Part shown: one piece after another, positions 8,377 through 16,166 of the stretch
How the letters are laid out: each line of letters begins with the position of its first letter
Position numbering within the stretch: position 1 is the first letter of the stretch
Made by a program: the position numbers and the translations under genes
DNA from: Azospirillum sp. TSO22-1
GTDB lineage: Bacteria; Pseudomonadota; Alphaproteobacteria; Azospirillales; Azospirillaceae
Direction: 5' to 3'
NCBI RefSeq assembly: GCF_003116015.1
Contig: NZ_LGQZ01000005.1
Coordinates: 1-64,000, forward strand
DNA length: 64,000 nucleotides
Notes under the pieces: generated by a model
What the model saw: the letters and a program-made list of their open reading frames with translations, nothing else
The model's database searches: none
What the model was told of the DNA's origin: nothing

Positions 8377-9018
8377 ATGAAGCTGTACGGTTACTTCCGC
8401 TCCTCCGCCGCCTACCGGGTGCGCATCGCGCTGAACCTCAAGGGTCTGGCGCCCGAACACGCCTTCGTCCACCTGCGCAAGGGCGAGCAGCAGGCGGCCG
8501 CCTACGCCGCGCTCAACCCGCAGAAGTTCGTGCCCGCTCTGGAGACCGACGACGGCGCGCTGCTCACCCAGTCGCTGGCGATCGTCGAGTACCTGGACGA
8601 GGTGCACCCCCACCCCGCCCTGCTGCCCGCCGACCCCGCCGACCGCGCGCGGGTGCGGGCCATCGCGCTGGCCGTCGCCTGCGACATCCACCCGCTGAAC
8701 AACCTGCGCGTCCTCAAGCACCTGGGCAAGGCGCTGGGCCTGGACGAGGAGGCACGCAACGCCTGGTACCGCCATTGGATCGCCGAGGGCTTCGACGCGC
8801 TGGAGGCGATGCTGGCGAACGACCCGCGCACCGGCCGTTTCTGCCACGGCGACCAGCCGACGCTGGCGGACGTCTTCCTGGTGCCGCAGGTGTCCAACGC
8901 CGAGCGGTTCGACTGCGACCTGACGCCCTACCCGACCGTCGTGCGCATCGCCGCCGCGGCGCGCGCCCTGCCGGCCTTCGCCGACGCCGCCCCCGAACGC
9001 CAGCCGGACGCCGAATAG
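8377..9018 (+). CDS. maiA: Maleylacetoacetate isomerase (zeta-class glutathione transferase)
   Basis: A 213-residue glutathione transferase with the zeta-class catalytic motif near its start (YFRSSAAYRVRIALN, residues 6-20; class signature SSxxxRVRIAL). It isomerises maleylacetoacetate to fumarylacetoacetate, linking the products of the divergent hmgA and fahA genes. It lies 93 bases after the MarR gene in the same direction and is probably cotranscribed with it. Confidence 0.92.
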   Translation: MKLYGYFRSSAAYRVRIALNLKGLAPEHAFVHLRKGEQQAAAYAALNPQKFVPALETDDGALLTQSLAIVEYLDEVHPHPALLPADPADRARVRAIALAVACDIHPLNNLRVLKHLGKALGLDEEARNAWYRHWIAEGFDALEAMLANDPRTGRFCHGDQPTLADVFLVPQVSNAERFDCDLTPYPTVVRIAAAARALPAFADAAPERQPDAE

Positions 9019-9038
9019 ACCTCGCTTCGGAGGGAATG

Positions 9039-9104
9039 AACCACAGAGACACAGAGATTGGTTTTCCCTGTGCCCCTCCGTGTCTCTGTGCCTCTGTGTT
9101 TTCC
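9039..9104. repeat. CACAGAG-unit inverted repeat
   Basis: Short units (CCACAGAGACACAGAG on the left, the complement of CACAGAGGCACAGAGACACG on the right) face each other across about 20 bases and would form a long hairpin just after maiA. It resembles the CACGAAG-unit palindrome at 40499-40568 in architecture, and may also stop transcription. Confidence 0.7.
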
Positions 9105-9182
9105 GTCCCAACCCGAGGATGTTGCGCCGGCTTGACGCCGCGCCCCCGCTCTGGCCCGATGGCGCCAGGAGGATTCCGGGAC

Positions 9183-10364
9183 ATGGTTCAACGCGTCGAC
9201 GTGGTGATCGTCGGCGGCGGCGTGATGGGGTGCGCCACCGCCTATTTCCTGGCAAACGACCCCGGCTTCCGCGGCAGCGTCGCCGTGGTCGAACGCGACC
9301 CGTCCTACGCGACGGCCAGCTCGGCACTGTCGGCCAGTTCGATCCGGCAGCAGTTTTCGACGCCCGCCAACATCGCGCTGTCGCGCTTCGGGCTGGAGTT
9401 CCTGCGCAACGTGACCGCGCTGCTGTCGGTGGACGGCGACGCGGTCGACCTCGGCCTGCGCACGCCCGGCTACCTCTACCTCGCCACCGCGGCGGGCGAA
9501 CCGGTCCTGCGCGGGAACCACGCCATCCAGCGCGCCTGCGACGTGCCGGTGGCGCTGCTGACCCCGGATGAACTGGTCGCCCGCTTCCCGTGGCTGAGCA
9601 CCGGGGGGATCGTCCTCGGCTCGCTGGGCCTGGAGGGGAGCGAGGGCTGGTTCGACGGCTACGGCCTGATGCAGGCGTTCCGCCGCAAGGCGAAGGCGCT
9701 GGGCGTCACCTTCCTGACCGGCGAGGCGGCGGGCATGGAGGTGCGCGGCCGCCACGTCGCGTCGGTGAGCCTCGCGGACGGCACGCGGCTGGAGTGCGGC
9801 ACGGTGGTGAACGCCGGCGGCCCGCGGGCGCGCTCGGTGGCGGCGCTGGCGGGAGTGGAACTGCCGGTGTCGGCACGCAAGCGCTGCGTCTTCGTCTTCG
9901 ACTGCCGGCAGGAGCTGCCCGGCTGCCCGCTGGTCATCGACCCGTCGGGCGTGTGGTTCCGGCCAGAGGGCAGGACCTTCATCTGCGGTGCCCCGCCGCC
10001 GCCGGACCGCGACCCCGACACCTTGGACCTCACCGTCGAGCACGACCTGTTCGACGATCACCTGTGGCCGGCGCTAGCCGGGCGCGTGCCTGCCTTCGAG
10101 GCGGTCAAGGTGACCGGCGCCTGGGCCGGGCACTACGAGTACAACGACGTCGACCAGAACGCGATCATCGGCCCGCACCCGGAAGTGACCAACCTGCTGT
10201 TCGCCAACGGCTTCAGCGGACACGGCCTGCAGCAGGCGCCGGGGGTGGGGCGCGGCCTGGCGGAGCGGATCGTGTACGGGGAGTACCGCACGCTGGACCT
10301 GACGCCGTTCCGGTACGAGCGGCTGGCGGAGGGGAAGCCGCTGCGGGAACTGAACGTGATTTGA
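9183..10364 (+). CDS. FAD-dependent oxidoreductase of the DAO (D-amino acid / sarcosine oxidase) family
   Basis: A 393-residue protein with the Rossmann FAD-binding motif VVIVGGGVMGCATAYFLA (residues 7-24), SALSASSIRQQFS near residue 46 and the C-terminal GFSGHGLQQAPGVG region typical of the DAO fold. It resembles sarcosine-oxidase or FOXRED1-like proteins, oxidising a secondary or primary amine. The substrate is unknown and no partner gene is adjacent. The family is clear, the reaction is not. Confidence 0.82.
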   Translation: MVQRVDVVIVGGGVMGCATAYFLANDPGFRGSVAVVERDPSYATASSALSASSIRQQFSTPANIALSRFGLEFLRNVTALLSVDGDAVDLGLRTPGYLYLATAAGEPVLRGNHAIQRACDVPVALLTPDELVARFPWLSTGGIVLGSLGLEGSEGWFDGYGLMQAFRRKAKALGVTFLTGEAAGMEVRGRHVASVSLADGTRLECGTVVNAGGPRARSVAALAGVELPVSARKRCVFVFDCRQELPGCPLVIDPSGVWFRPEGRTFICGAPPPPDRDPDTLDLTVEHDLFDDHLWPALAGRVPAFEAVKVTGAWAGHYEYNDVDQNAIIGPHPEVTNLLFANGFSGHGLQQAPGVGRGLAERIVYGEYRTLDLTPFRYERLAEGKPLRELNVI

Positions 10365-10375
10365 GGTGGGCATGC

Positions 10376-10580
10376 GGGCCCTCCCCCAGCCCCGCTGGGG
10401 GAGGGTTGGGTGGGGGCAACGGCTTCGCGGAAAGGCCGCTGCCCCCACCCTTCCCGCTATGCGGGCCCCTTCCATCGGTCGCCCGCAAGTCGGGCGACCG
10501 CGCTCCGCCTACGATCGCCTCCGGCGCTCGTTGCCTTCGGCACCGGCTCCACGCCCCCGCCGGAGGCGAGGGAGGGAGAA
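10376..10580. repeat. Composite dispersed intergenic repeat
   Basis: CTCCCCCAGCCCCGCTGGGG opens a hairpin, followed by GGGGGCAACGGC...GCTGCCCCCACC. From about 10490 comes the same module seen at 1-80 (CGCAAGTCGGGCGACCGCGC...). The right half is read through by the small gene ending at 10457, supplying its C-terminus. Confidence 0.75.
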
Positions 10581-10795
10581 ATCCACCTCGCCAGGAACTC
10601 GTCCTCCGGCGGGACATCCACCGGCCGCCGCGCCGCCATCAGCACCTGCAACAGCGCGGTGTGCAGCTCCGTGCACGGCCCCAGGTCCAGGCGCGCGTCC
10701 GGCGTCGCCAGCAGCCAGTCGCTGAGCGGCAGCGCCTCCTCCACGCCGCACAGGCCCTCGAAGCGGGCAACCACGCCGTCGTAGCGGACCGGCAT
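10457..10795 (-). CDS. Small protein at the end of the chemosensory operon, C-terminus replaced by repeat
   Basis: A 112-residue frame whose ATG overlaps the cheA stop (TGATG), so it is translated by coupling. The first ~72 residues (MPVRYDGVVARFEGLCG...LGPCTELHTALLQVLMAARRPV) look like a genuine acidic protein, perhaps STAS-like. The last ~40 residues are encoded by the dispersed repeat that also occurs at 1-80, so the original stop appears lost to repeat insertion. Its role is unknown; position implies a chemosensory function. Confidence 0.6.
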   Translation of the reverse strand: MPVRYDGVVARFEGLCGVEEALPLSDWLLATPDARLDLGPCTELHTALLQVLMAARRPVDVPPEDEFLARWISPSLASGGGVEPVPKATSAGGDRRRSAVARLAGDRWKGPA

Positions 10796-13023
10796 CACAG
10801 CAGCTCCCTCAGGTTGATCACCGGCAGCAGCCGGCCGTCGGACAGCTCCGCCGTGCCGCTGTAGCCGCGCAACGTGGCCAGCACGCCCGACAGCGGCTTC
10901 AGCACCGCGTCGAGCCGGTCGCGGATGCCGTCCACCACCAGCCCGATCGGCTCGCGGTCGAGGCGCAGCACCAGCACGGTGACGGTCCCGCCCCCGCCCT
11001 CGCCGTCCGGCAGCGCCAGCAGCCGGCGCAGGCGGAACACCGGAATCAGCTGGCCGCGCAGCACCACGCTCTCCGCGTGCTTGACCCGCCGGATGTCCGT
11101 GGCCGGCACCTTCGCCACCTCCGCCACCGCCGAGGTCGGGACACCGAACAGGCCGTCCGCCGCCTCCACCACCATCACCGGGGTGATGACCATGGTCAGC
11201 GGCAGGACCAGCCGCACCCGCGTGCCCCGCCCCAGCTCCGAGGCGATCTCCACCCGCCCGCCGGCCAGCCCCACCGCGGTGCGCACCGCGTCCATGCCGA
11301 CACCGCGGCCGGAGACGTCGGTCACCGCCCTGGCGGTGCTGACGCCGGGCAGCAGGATCAGCGGCAGCGCCTCGGCGTCGGACAGCGCGGCGGCGCGCGC
11401 GGCGTCGATCACGCCGTTCTCCACCGCCTTGCGCCGCACCGCCGCGGCGTCGATGCCGCCGCCGTCGTCGGCGATCTCGATGACGACGCTGTCCTTGTCC
11501 TGGCGGGCGTCGATGCGGATGGTGCCCGCCTCCGGCTTGCCGGCGGCTGCGCGGCGCTCCGGCGCCTCGATGCCGTGGTCCACCGCGTTACGGACGAGGT
11601 GGATCAGCGGCTCGCCCAGCACGTCCAGCACATCCTTGTCGGCTTCGGTGCGCTCGCCGCCGACCAGCAGGTCGATCCGCTTGCCGAGCCGCTGGGCGAG
11701 GTCGCGGACCATGCGCGGCAGCGGCTGCAGCACCGTCGCCAGCGGCAGCATGCGCAGCCGCAGCACGGCGTTCTGCAACTCGTCGGACAGGCCGTCGATG
11801 GTGTCGGCGACCTCGCGCAGGGTGCGCGCCAGCGCGCGGTCGCCCTCGGCCTGGCGGACCAGCGGCGGCAGCCGGTTCTTCGCCACCGCCAGTTCGCCGA
11901 CCAGCGCCAGCAGGCGGTCCACCCGCTCCGGCTCGACGCGCAGCGCGCGGCGGGCGGCGCGGGGTTCGGCGTGTTCGTTCAGCTTGGCCTCGGTCGCCTC
12001 GGCGGCCACCGCGGCGAGCAGCGTGGCGAGGTGGTTGGCCAGCGGCCCCGGCCGCCCGACCGCGCGCGCCGACGCCGCGGCGGCCTGCACCGCCGCCCCC
12101 TCGGCCGCGCGGCCCAGCGCCGTCAGCACGTTGAGCGCCGTCCGCTCCACCGAGGCGAACCGCCCCTCCAGCTCCCCCGGCGCGGCGTCGAGCGCCAGGA
12201 TGCGCCGCTGCTCGCCGAGGATCGCCTCGGCCATCGCTGCGGCGCCCGGGGCCGGGGCGGCGGGCGGCGGCGCGGGGGCGGGGCCGACGAGGTCGGCGGG
12301 CACCGGGGCGACGCGCACCTGATCGGGCGCGGTGCGGAACACCGGCGCCACGTCGCCGGCCGGCGCGGCGCTGACCGCGCGGAAGCGCAGCCGGCAGCGA
12401 TAGGGGTCGAGCGCCGCAAGGTCCGGCAGCGGTTCCGCCGCCTCGACGCGCAGCAGCACGAGGCGCGGGATGCGCCGGCACAGCGCCAGCGGATCGTCAC
12501 CGTTGAAGAAGCACTCCGGGTCGGGATCGTAGGCGACGGCGGTCAGCGACGGCCCGGCGGCGCGCAGCGCCTCGCGCTCCTCGCGCGACAGGTCGCGCAG
12601 CCAGCCGAACGCGTCCGGCAGGGCGGTCTCCGGCGCCGCCTCGCCGGGCGCGGCGCGCAGGCGTTCCTCCAGCACGCGGGCCCGCTCGCCGGCGTCGGCG
12701 GGCAGGCCGCGGTGCTCGGCGATGTGGTCGATCCAGCGCGAACTCTGGTCGGCCACCGCGAACAGCCGGTCGATGAGGTCCGCCGTCGCCGCCACATCGC
12801 CGGACCGCACGGAGGCCAGCAAATCCTCCGCCGCGTGGACGAGGTGGGTGAAGGCCGGCCAGTCGAACAGCGCCGTGCCACCCTTCAGCGTGTGGAAGGC
12901 GCGGAACAGCTCGTTGATCGCCGCCTTGTCCTCCAGGCTGCGCTCCAGCCGCAGCAGCCCGGCGCCGATGCCGTCCAGCAGCTCGCGCGATTCGACGAGG
13001 AACTGGTCGAACAGCTCGCTCAC
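10795..13023 (-). CDS. cheA: Chemotaxis histidine kinase CheA
   Basis: A 742-residue kinase. The N-terminal HPt domain has the phosphorylated His44 in FRAFHTLKGG. A poorly conserved linker (about 150-340) precedes the dimerisation helices and ATPase domain, with N box NAVDHGIEAPERR, G1 box DDGGGID and G2 box SGRGVGMDAV, and a C-terminal CheW-like coupling domain ending at the stop. It takes signals from the soluble receptor through the triple CheW and passes phosphate to the CheY proteins and CheB of this operon. It overlaps cheY by four bases. Confidence 0.93.
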   Translation of the reverse strand: MSELFDQFLVESRELLDGIGAGLLRLERSLEDKAAINELFRAFHTLKGGTALFDWPAFTHLVHAAEDLLASVRSGDVAATADLIDRLFAVADQSSRWIDHIAEHRGLPADAGERARVLEERLRAAPGEAAPETALPDAFGWLRDLSREEREALRAAGPSLTAVAYDPDPECFFNGDDPLALCRRIPRLVLLRVEAAEPLPDLAALDPYRCRLRFRAVSAAPAGDVAPVFRTAPDQVRVAPVPADLVGPAPAPPPAAPAPGAAAMAEAILGEQRRILALDAAPGELEGRFASVERTALNVLTALGRAAEGAAVQAAAASARAVGRPGPLANHLATLLAAVAAEATEAKLNEHAEPRAARRALRVEPERVDRLLALVGELAVAKNRLPPLVRQAEGDRALARTLREVADTIDGLSDELQNAVLRLRMLPLATVLQPLPRMVRDLAQRLGKRIDLLVGGERTEADKDVLDVLGEPLIHLVRNAVDHGIEAPERRAAAGKPEAGTIRIDARQDKDSVVIEIADDGGGIDAAAVRRKAVENGVIDAARAAALSDAEALPLILLPGVSTARAVTDVSGRGVGMDAVRTAVGLAGGRVEIASELGRGTRVRLVLPLTMVITPVMVVEAADGLFGVPTSAVAEVAKVPATDIRRVKHAESVVLRGQLIPVFRLRRLLALPDGEGGGGTVTVLVLRLDREPIGLVVDGIRDRLDAVLKPLSGVLATLRGYSGTAELSDGRLLPVINLRELL

Positions 13024-13418
13024 GAGGCACCCCCGGCCACCGGGCGCCCGGTCAGCAGCCGCGCCGACAGGGTCAGCGCGTCGGGGCGCGCCGGCTTCAC
13101 CAGATACCAGTTGGCGCCGGAGGCCAGCGCCTTCTGGCGGTCGGACTCCTTCGCCTCCGTGCTGACCATCAGGGCGGGGATGGCGCGCAGGCTCTCCTCG
13201 CGGCGCACGGCGCGCAGCATGGCGTAGCCGTCCATCTTCGGCATGTTGACGTCCACCAGCAGCAGGTCGGGCGGGTCGAGCAGCGCGCGCTCCAGCCCCT
13301 CGATGCCGTTGACCGCCTCCTCCACCGTGAAGCCGTCGGCCTCCAGCACCTGGCGCGTGTAGGCGCGCACGGTGACGGCGTCGTCCACCACCAGGACCCG
13401 GCGGGTCGCCTCGCTCAT
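13020..13418 (-). CDS. cheY: CheY-type single-domain response regulator
   Basis: A 132-residue receiver: acidic pair in VLVVDDA, phosphoacceptor Asp in LLLVDVNMPKMDG, Thr/Ser switch in MVSTEA and Lys in YLVKPARPD. No output domain. It lies between cheR and cheA with four-base overlaps on both sides, so it is the direct partner of this CheA. Whether it acts on flagella or on another target is not shown by sequence. Confidence 0.92.
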   Translation of the reverse strand: MSEATRRVLVVDDAVTVRAYTRQVLEADGFTVEEAVNGIEGLERALLDPPDLLLVDVNMPKMDGYAMLRAVRREESLRAIPALMVSTEAKESDRQKALASGANWYLVKPARPDALTLSARLLTGRPVAGGAS

Positions 13419-14305
13419 GCCTGCCTCCCCTCCTGGTGGCCCTTCTGGTAGACGATCGCCTCCGGGAACCGGCGTGGCACGTACAGCGACGACATGCGGG
13501 CCATGCTCTCCGAGTGGCCGAGGAAGACGAAGCCGCCCGGCGCCAGCGCGTCCCAGAACCCCGCGGCGGCCTCGCGCCGTCCGAGATCGTCGAAATATAT
13601 CAGCATGTTCCGGCAGAAGATGACATCGAGATCGCGGAAGCGCCCCATCTGATCCGGATCCCGCAGGTTGAGGTGCGAGAAGTCGATGGACTCGCGCAGG
13701 TCCTGCATGATGCGCCAGCGGCCCGGCGCCTCCAGCGTGAAGTACTTCGACACGAGGTGCGGCGGGAGGAATTGCAAGGAGCGCTCCTCGTACAGCCCGG
13801 CGCGGGCGGCGTCGAGCACGCGGCTGTCGATGTCGGAGGCGTGCAGCTCGATCTCGAACTCATCCACCCGCTTCCAGAACTCCAGCAGCATGATGGCGAT
13901 GGAGTACGGCTCCTCGCCGGTCGAGCAGCCGGCCGACCAGATGCGGATGCGGTCGCCCGGCTTGCGGTCGCGCACGATCTCGTCCAGCGTCGAGTTCACC
14001 AGACAGTCGAACTGGTACTTCTCGCGGAAGAAGTACGTCTCGTTGACCGTCATCAGGTTGACGAGCCGCTGCAGCTCCTCGCCCGACGCCTGGAAGCGCA
14101 GCAGGGTCAGGTAGTCGCGGAAGTCGCCGGCGCCGACCGCGGCCATGCGATCGACCACGCGGCGCTCGACGTAGTAGCGCTTGTTCTCCCCGAACGACAG
14201 ACCGGTGCGCTGGCGCAGGAAGTCGCACAGCAATTCGTAATCCTCCGGCGAGGCACCGGAGGACGGCTTCTTTCCCTTGGCGTCGCGCGGCGCCAACCGG
14301 CTCAA
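13415..14305 (-). CDS. cheR: Chemoreceptor methyltransferase CheR
   Basis: A 296-residue SAM-dependent glutamate methyltransferase: N-terminal helical domain, NLMTVNETYFFRE motif, SAM site WSAGCSTGEEPYSIAI and DVIFCRNMLIYFD near the end. It should methylate the soluble receptor of the same operon. The best start is TTG at 14305, which overlaps the stop of the HEAT gene (TTGA) and gives normal CheR length. No ATG lies in the right place and the ribosome-binding site is weak, so the start rests on coupling. Confidence 0.85.
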   Translation of the reverse strand: MSRLAPRDAKGKKPSSGASPEDYELLCDFLRQRTGLSFGENKRYYVERRVVDRMAAVGAGDFRDYLTLLRFQASGEELQRLVNLMTVNETYFFREKYQFDCLVNSTLDEIVRDRKPGDRIRIWSAGCSTGEEPYSIAIMLLEFWKRVDEFEIELHASDIDSRVLDAARAGLYEERSLQFLPPHLVSKYFTLEAPGRWRIMQDLRESIDFSHLNLRDPDQMGRFRDLDVIFCRNMLIYFDDLGRREAAAGFWDALAPGGFVFLGHSESMARMSSLYVPRRFPEAIVYQKGHQEGRQA

Positions 14306-14913
14306 CCCTGCGCGAAGCGGCGGTGCGCCGCGTCCACCGAGAAGGCGACGACCGGGTCGTCCGGAAAACGCGCCTTCAGCCGGTCGAGCGCCGGCAGCGC
14401 CTCCGGCCGCCCGGCCTCGACCACGCCCTCGACGGCGGCGAGACAGACGTTGACGTGCGGCTCGTGGTCCAGAACGGCGGTCAGGCGGGCCATGCGTTCG
14501 GGGTGCGGCAGCTTGGCGACGAGCTGCACGGTGAAGATGCGCACGTCGGAATCCTCGTGCGCCAGCAGCGCCCCCACGTGCGGCAGCACGAGGTCGGGTG
14601 GCATCTGCTGCAAGGTCTCGATGGCGGCGTTGCGCAGGCCGGCGTCCTCGCTCTCCAGGAACGGCAGCAGGCCGGGGACGGCGTCCGGCGGGTGGCCGTG
14701 CAGCAGCGCGGTGAGGATCGCCTCGCGCACGCTCAGGTCGTCCTCGCGCGCGAGGCGGGCGCACAGCGCCGCCGCGGCGCCCGGACGGGAGGCGAGCTGG
14801 TGCGCCGCGCGGCGGCGGGCGGCGGGATCGCGGCTCTCCAGCAGCTCCAGCGGGTCGCCGGAGGGCGGCGGCGCGGTGCCGGCGGAGTCCTTCCTGGCCT
14901 TGATCAGTCCCAT
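14302..14913 (-). CDS. HEAT-repeat protein within the chemosensory operon
   Basis: A 203-residue alpha-solenoid of about five HEAT-type helical pairs (for example PLELLESRDPAARRRAAHQL, VLPHVGALLAHEDSDVRIFT), with no catalytic motif. HEAT proteins bind other proteins; placed between cheB and cheR, it may scaffold the adaptation enzymes or the receptor. The ATG at 14913 is chosen; a TTG three codons earlier is possible. It overlaps cheR. Confidence 0.8.
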   Translation of the reverse strand: MGLIKARKDSAGTAPPPSGDPLELLESRDPAARRRAAHQLASRPGAAAALCARLAREDDLSVREAILTALLHGHPPDAVPGLLPFLESEDAGLRNAAIETLQQMPPDLVLPHVGALLAHEDSDVRIFTVQLVAKLPHPERMARLTAVLDHEPHVNVCLAAVEGVVEAGRPEALPALDRLKARFPDDPVVAFSVDAAHRRFAQG

Positions 14914-14936
14914 GGAAGCCAATCCCTTTCCTTCTT

Positions 14937-15043
14937 CGTCATCCCCGCGAAGGCGGGGATCCAGCGCTCGCGTCCGCGAGCCAGATGACTCATATCGCCC
15001 CTGCCGGGGCTCTTCCTGGATCCCCGCCTTCGCGGGGATGACG
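14937..15043. repeat. REP-like inverted pair, copy A
   Basis: Two perfectly complementary 28-bp arms (14937-14964 and 15016-15043), each itself a hairpin on ATCCCCGCGAAGGCGGGGAT, enclose 51 bp. The same element, differing by one base at the arm centre, occurs at 32853-32941. It sits inside the che operon between cheB and the HEAT gene. Confidence 0.8.
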
Positions 15044-15055
15044 GTAAAAAATGCA

Positions 15056-16156
15056 CTAGCCGCGGGCGGCCGGCTTCAACCACCGCACCAGCTGTCCCGC
15101 CACCTGCTCGGCCGGCAGCACCACGTCGGCGCCACCGCGGCGGATCAGGTCGGCGGGCATGCCGAAGACCACGGCGCTCGCCTCCGATTCCGCGATGGTC
15201 CGGCCGCCGCGGGCGTGCATCCCGGCCATCGAGGCGCCGCCGTCCACCCCCATGCCGGTCAGCAGGACGCCGACCAGCCGGGACGGCTCGACGTGCTGCA
15301 CCGCGCTCTCCACCAGGCGGTCCACACTCGGGTGCCAGGGCCGCGCCGGGTCGGCCGGCACCGGCTGCACCACCAGCCGGCCGGCGCGCCGCGTCAGCAC
15401 GGCGTCGGCGCCGCCGCGGGCGATGCAGACCATGCCGGGCTCCAGTGCCGTCGGCTGCGCCGCCTCGACCACCTTCAGGGCGCTGATGTCGTCGAGCCGG
15501 CGCGCCAGCGTGGCGGTGAAGGTCGGCGGCATGTGCTGCGCCACCACCAGCGGCCAGGGAACGTCCGCCGGCAGCTGGGGAATGATCTCCTCCAGCGTGC
15601 TGGGGCCGCCGGTGGACACGCCGACCAGCACCACCCCCGGACCGGCAGCGTCGGGCGGCGTCTCCGCCGGTTCGCCGGGCCGGGGGACCGCGGGCGACGG
15701 CAGTTCGCGGTCGCCGACGATGCTGGCCCTGGTGCGTTGCAGGCGCTCGCGCAGGCCGTGTGCGCGGCGCAGCCTGGCGCCGGCCGCGCCCTGGACGATG
15801 CGCACCAGCTCGCCGGCCATGCGGCGCAGGCCGACGCCGGCCACGCCCTGCTTGTGCACCACCTCCACCGCGCCCAGGCGCAGCGCCTCCATGCTGGTCT
15901 CGGCGCCGGCGTCGGTGAGGGCGGAGATCATCACCACCGGGCGCGGGCTCTCGGCCATGATGCGCTTCAGGCAGGACAGACCGTCCATCTCCGGCATGGC
16001 GACGTCGAGCGTCACCACGTCCGGCTGGAAGCGTGCCACCAGCTCCAGCGCTTCGGTGCCGTTGCGGGCGGTCTCCACCCGCATGCCGGCGGTGGTGAGA
16101 ATGTCGGTGAGCTGGCGGCGCATCAGCGCCGAATCGTCCACCACGAGCACCTTCAT
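15056..16156 (-). CDS. cheB: Chemoreceptor methylesterase/deamidase CheB
   Basis: A 366-residue two-domain protein. The N-terminal receiver has the acceptor Asp in VVTLDVAMPEMDG and KQGV near residue 107. After a Pro-rich linker (about 155-180) comes the esterase with the catalytic triad in VGVSTGGPSTL (Ser), VAQHMPP (His) and LTGMGVDGG (Asp). It removes methyl groups from, or deamidates, the receptor under control of CheA. The ATG at 16156 follows GAGGAG. It is ten bases after the triple CheW gene. Confidence 0.92.
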   Translation of the reverse strand: MKVLVVDDSALMRRQLTDILTTAGMRVETARNGTEALELVARFQPDVVTLDVAMPEMDGLSCLKRIMAESPRPVVMISALTDAGAETSMEALRLGAVEVVHKQGVAGVGLRRMAGELVRIVQGAAGARLRRAHGLRERLQRTRASIVGDRELPSPAVPRPGEPAETPPDAAGPGVVLVGVSTGGPSTLEEIIPQLPADVPWPLVVAQHMPPTFTATLARRLDDISALKVVEAAQPTALEPGMVCIARGGADAVLTRRAGRLVVQPVPADPARPWHPSVDRLVESAVQHVEPSRLVGVLLTGMGVDGGASMAGMHARGGRTIAESEASAVVFGMPADLIRRGGADVVLPAEQVAGQLVRWLKPAARG

Positions 16157-16166
16157 GCCGGACTCC

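Noticed and set aside
13415-14764. Longer cheR starting near 14764
   Set aside because: The extra N-terminus is out-of-phase translation of the HEAT gene; CheR homology and usual length begin close to the TTG at 14305.
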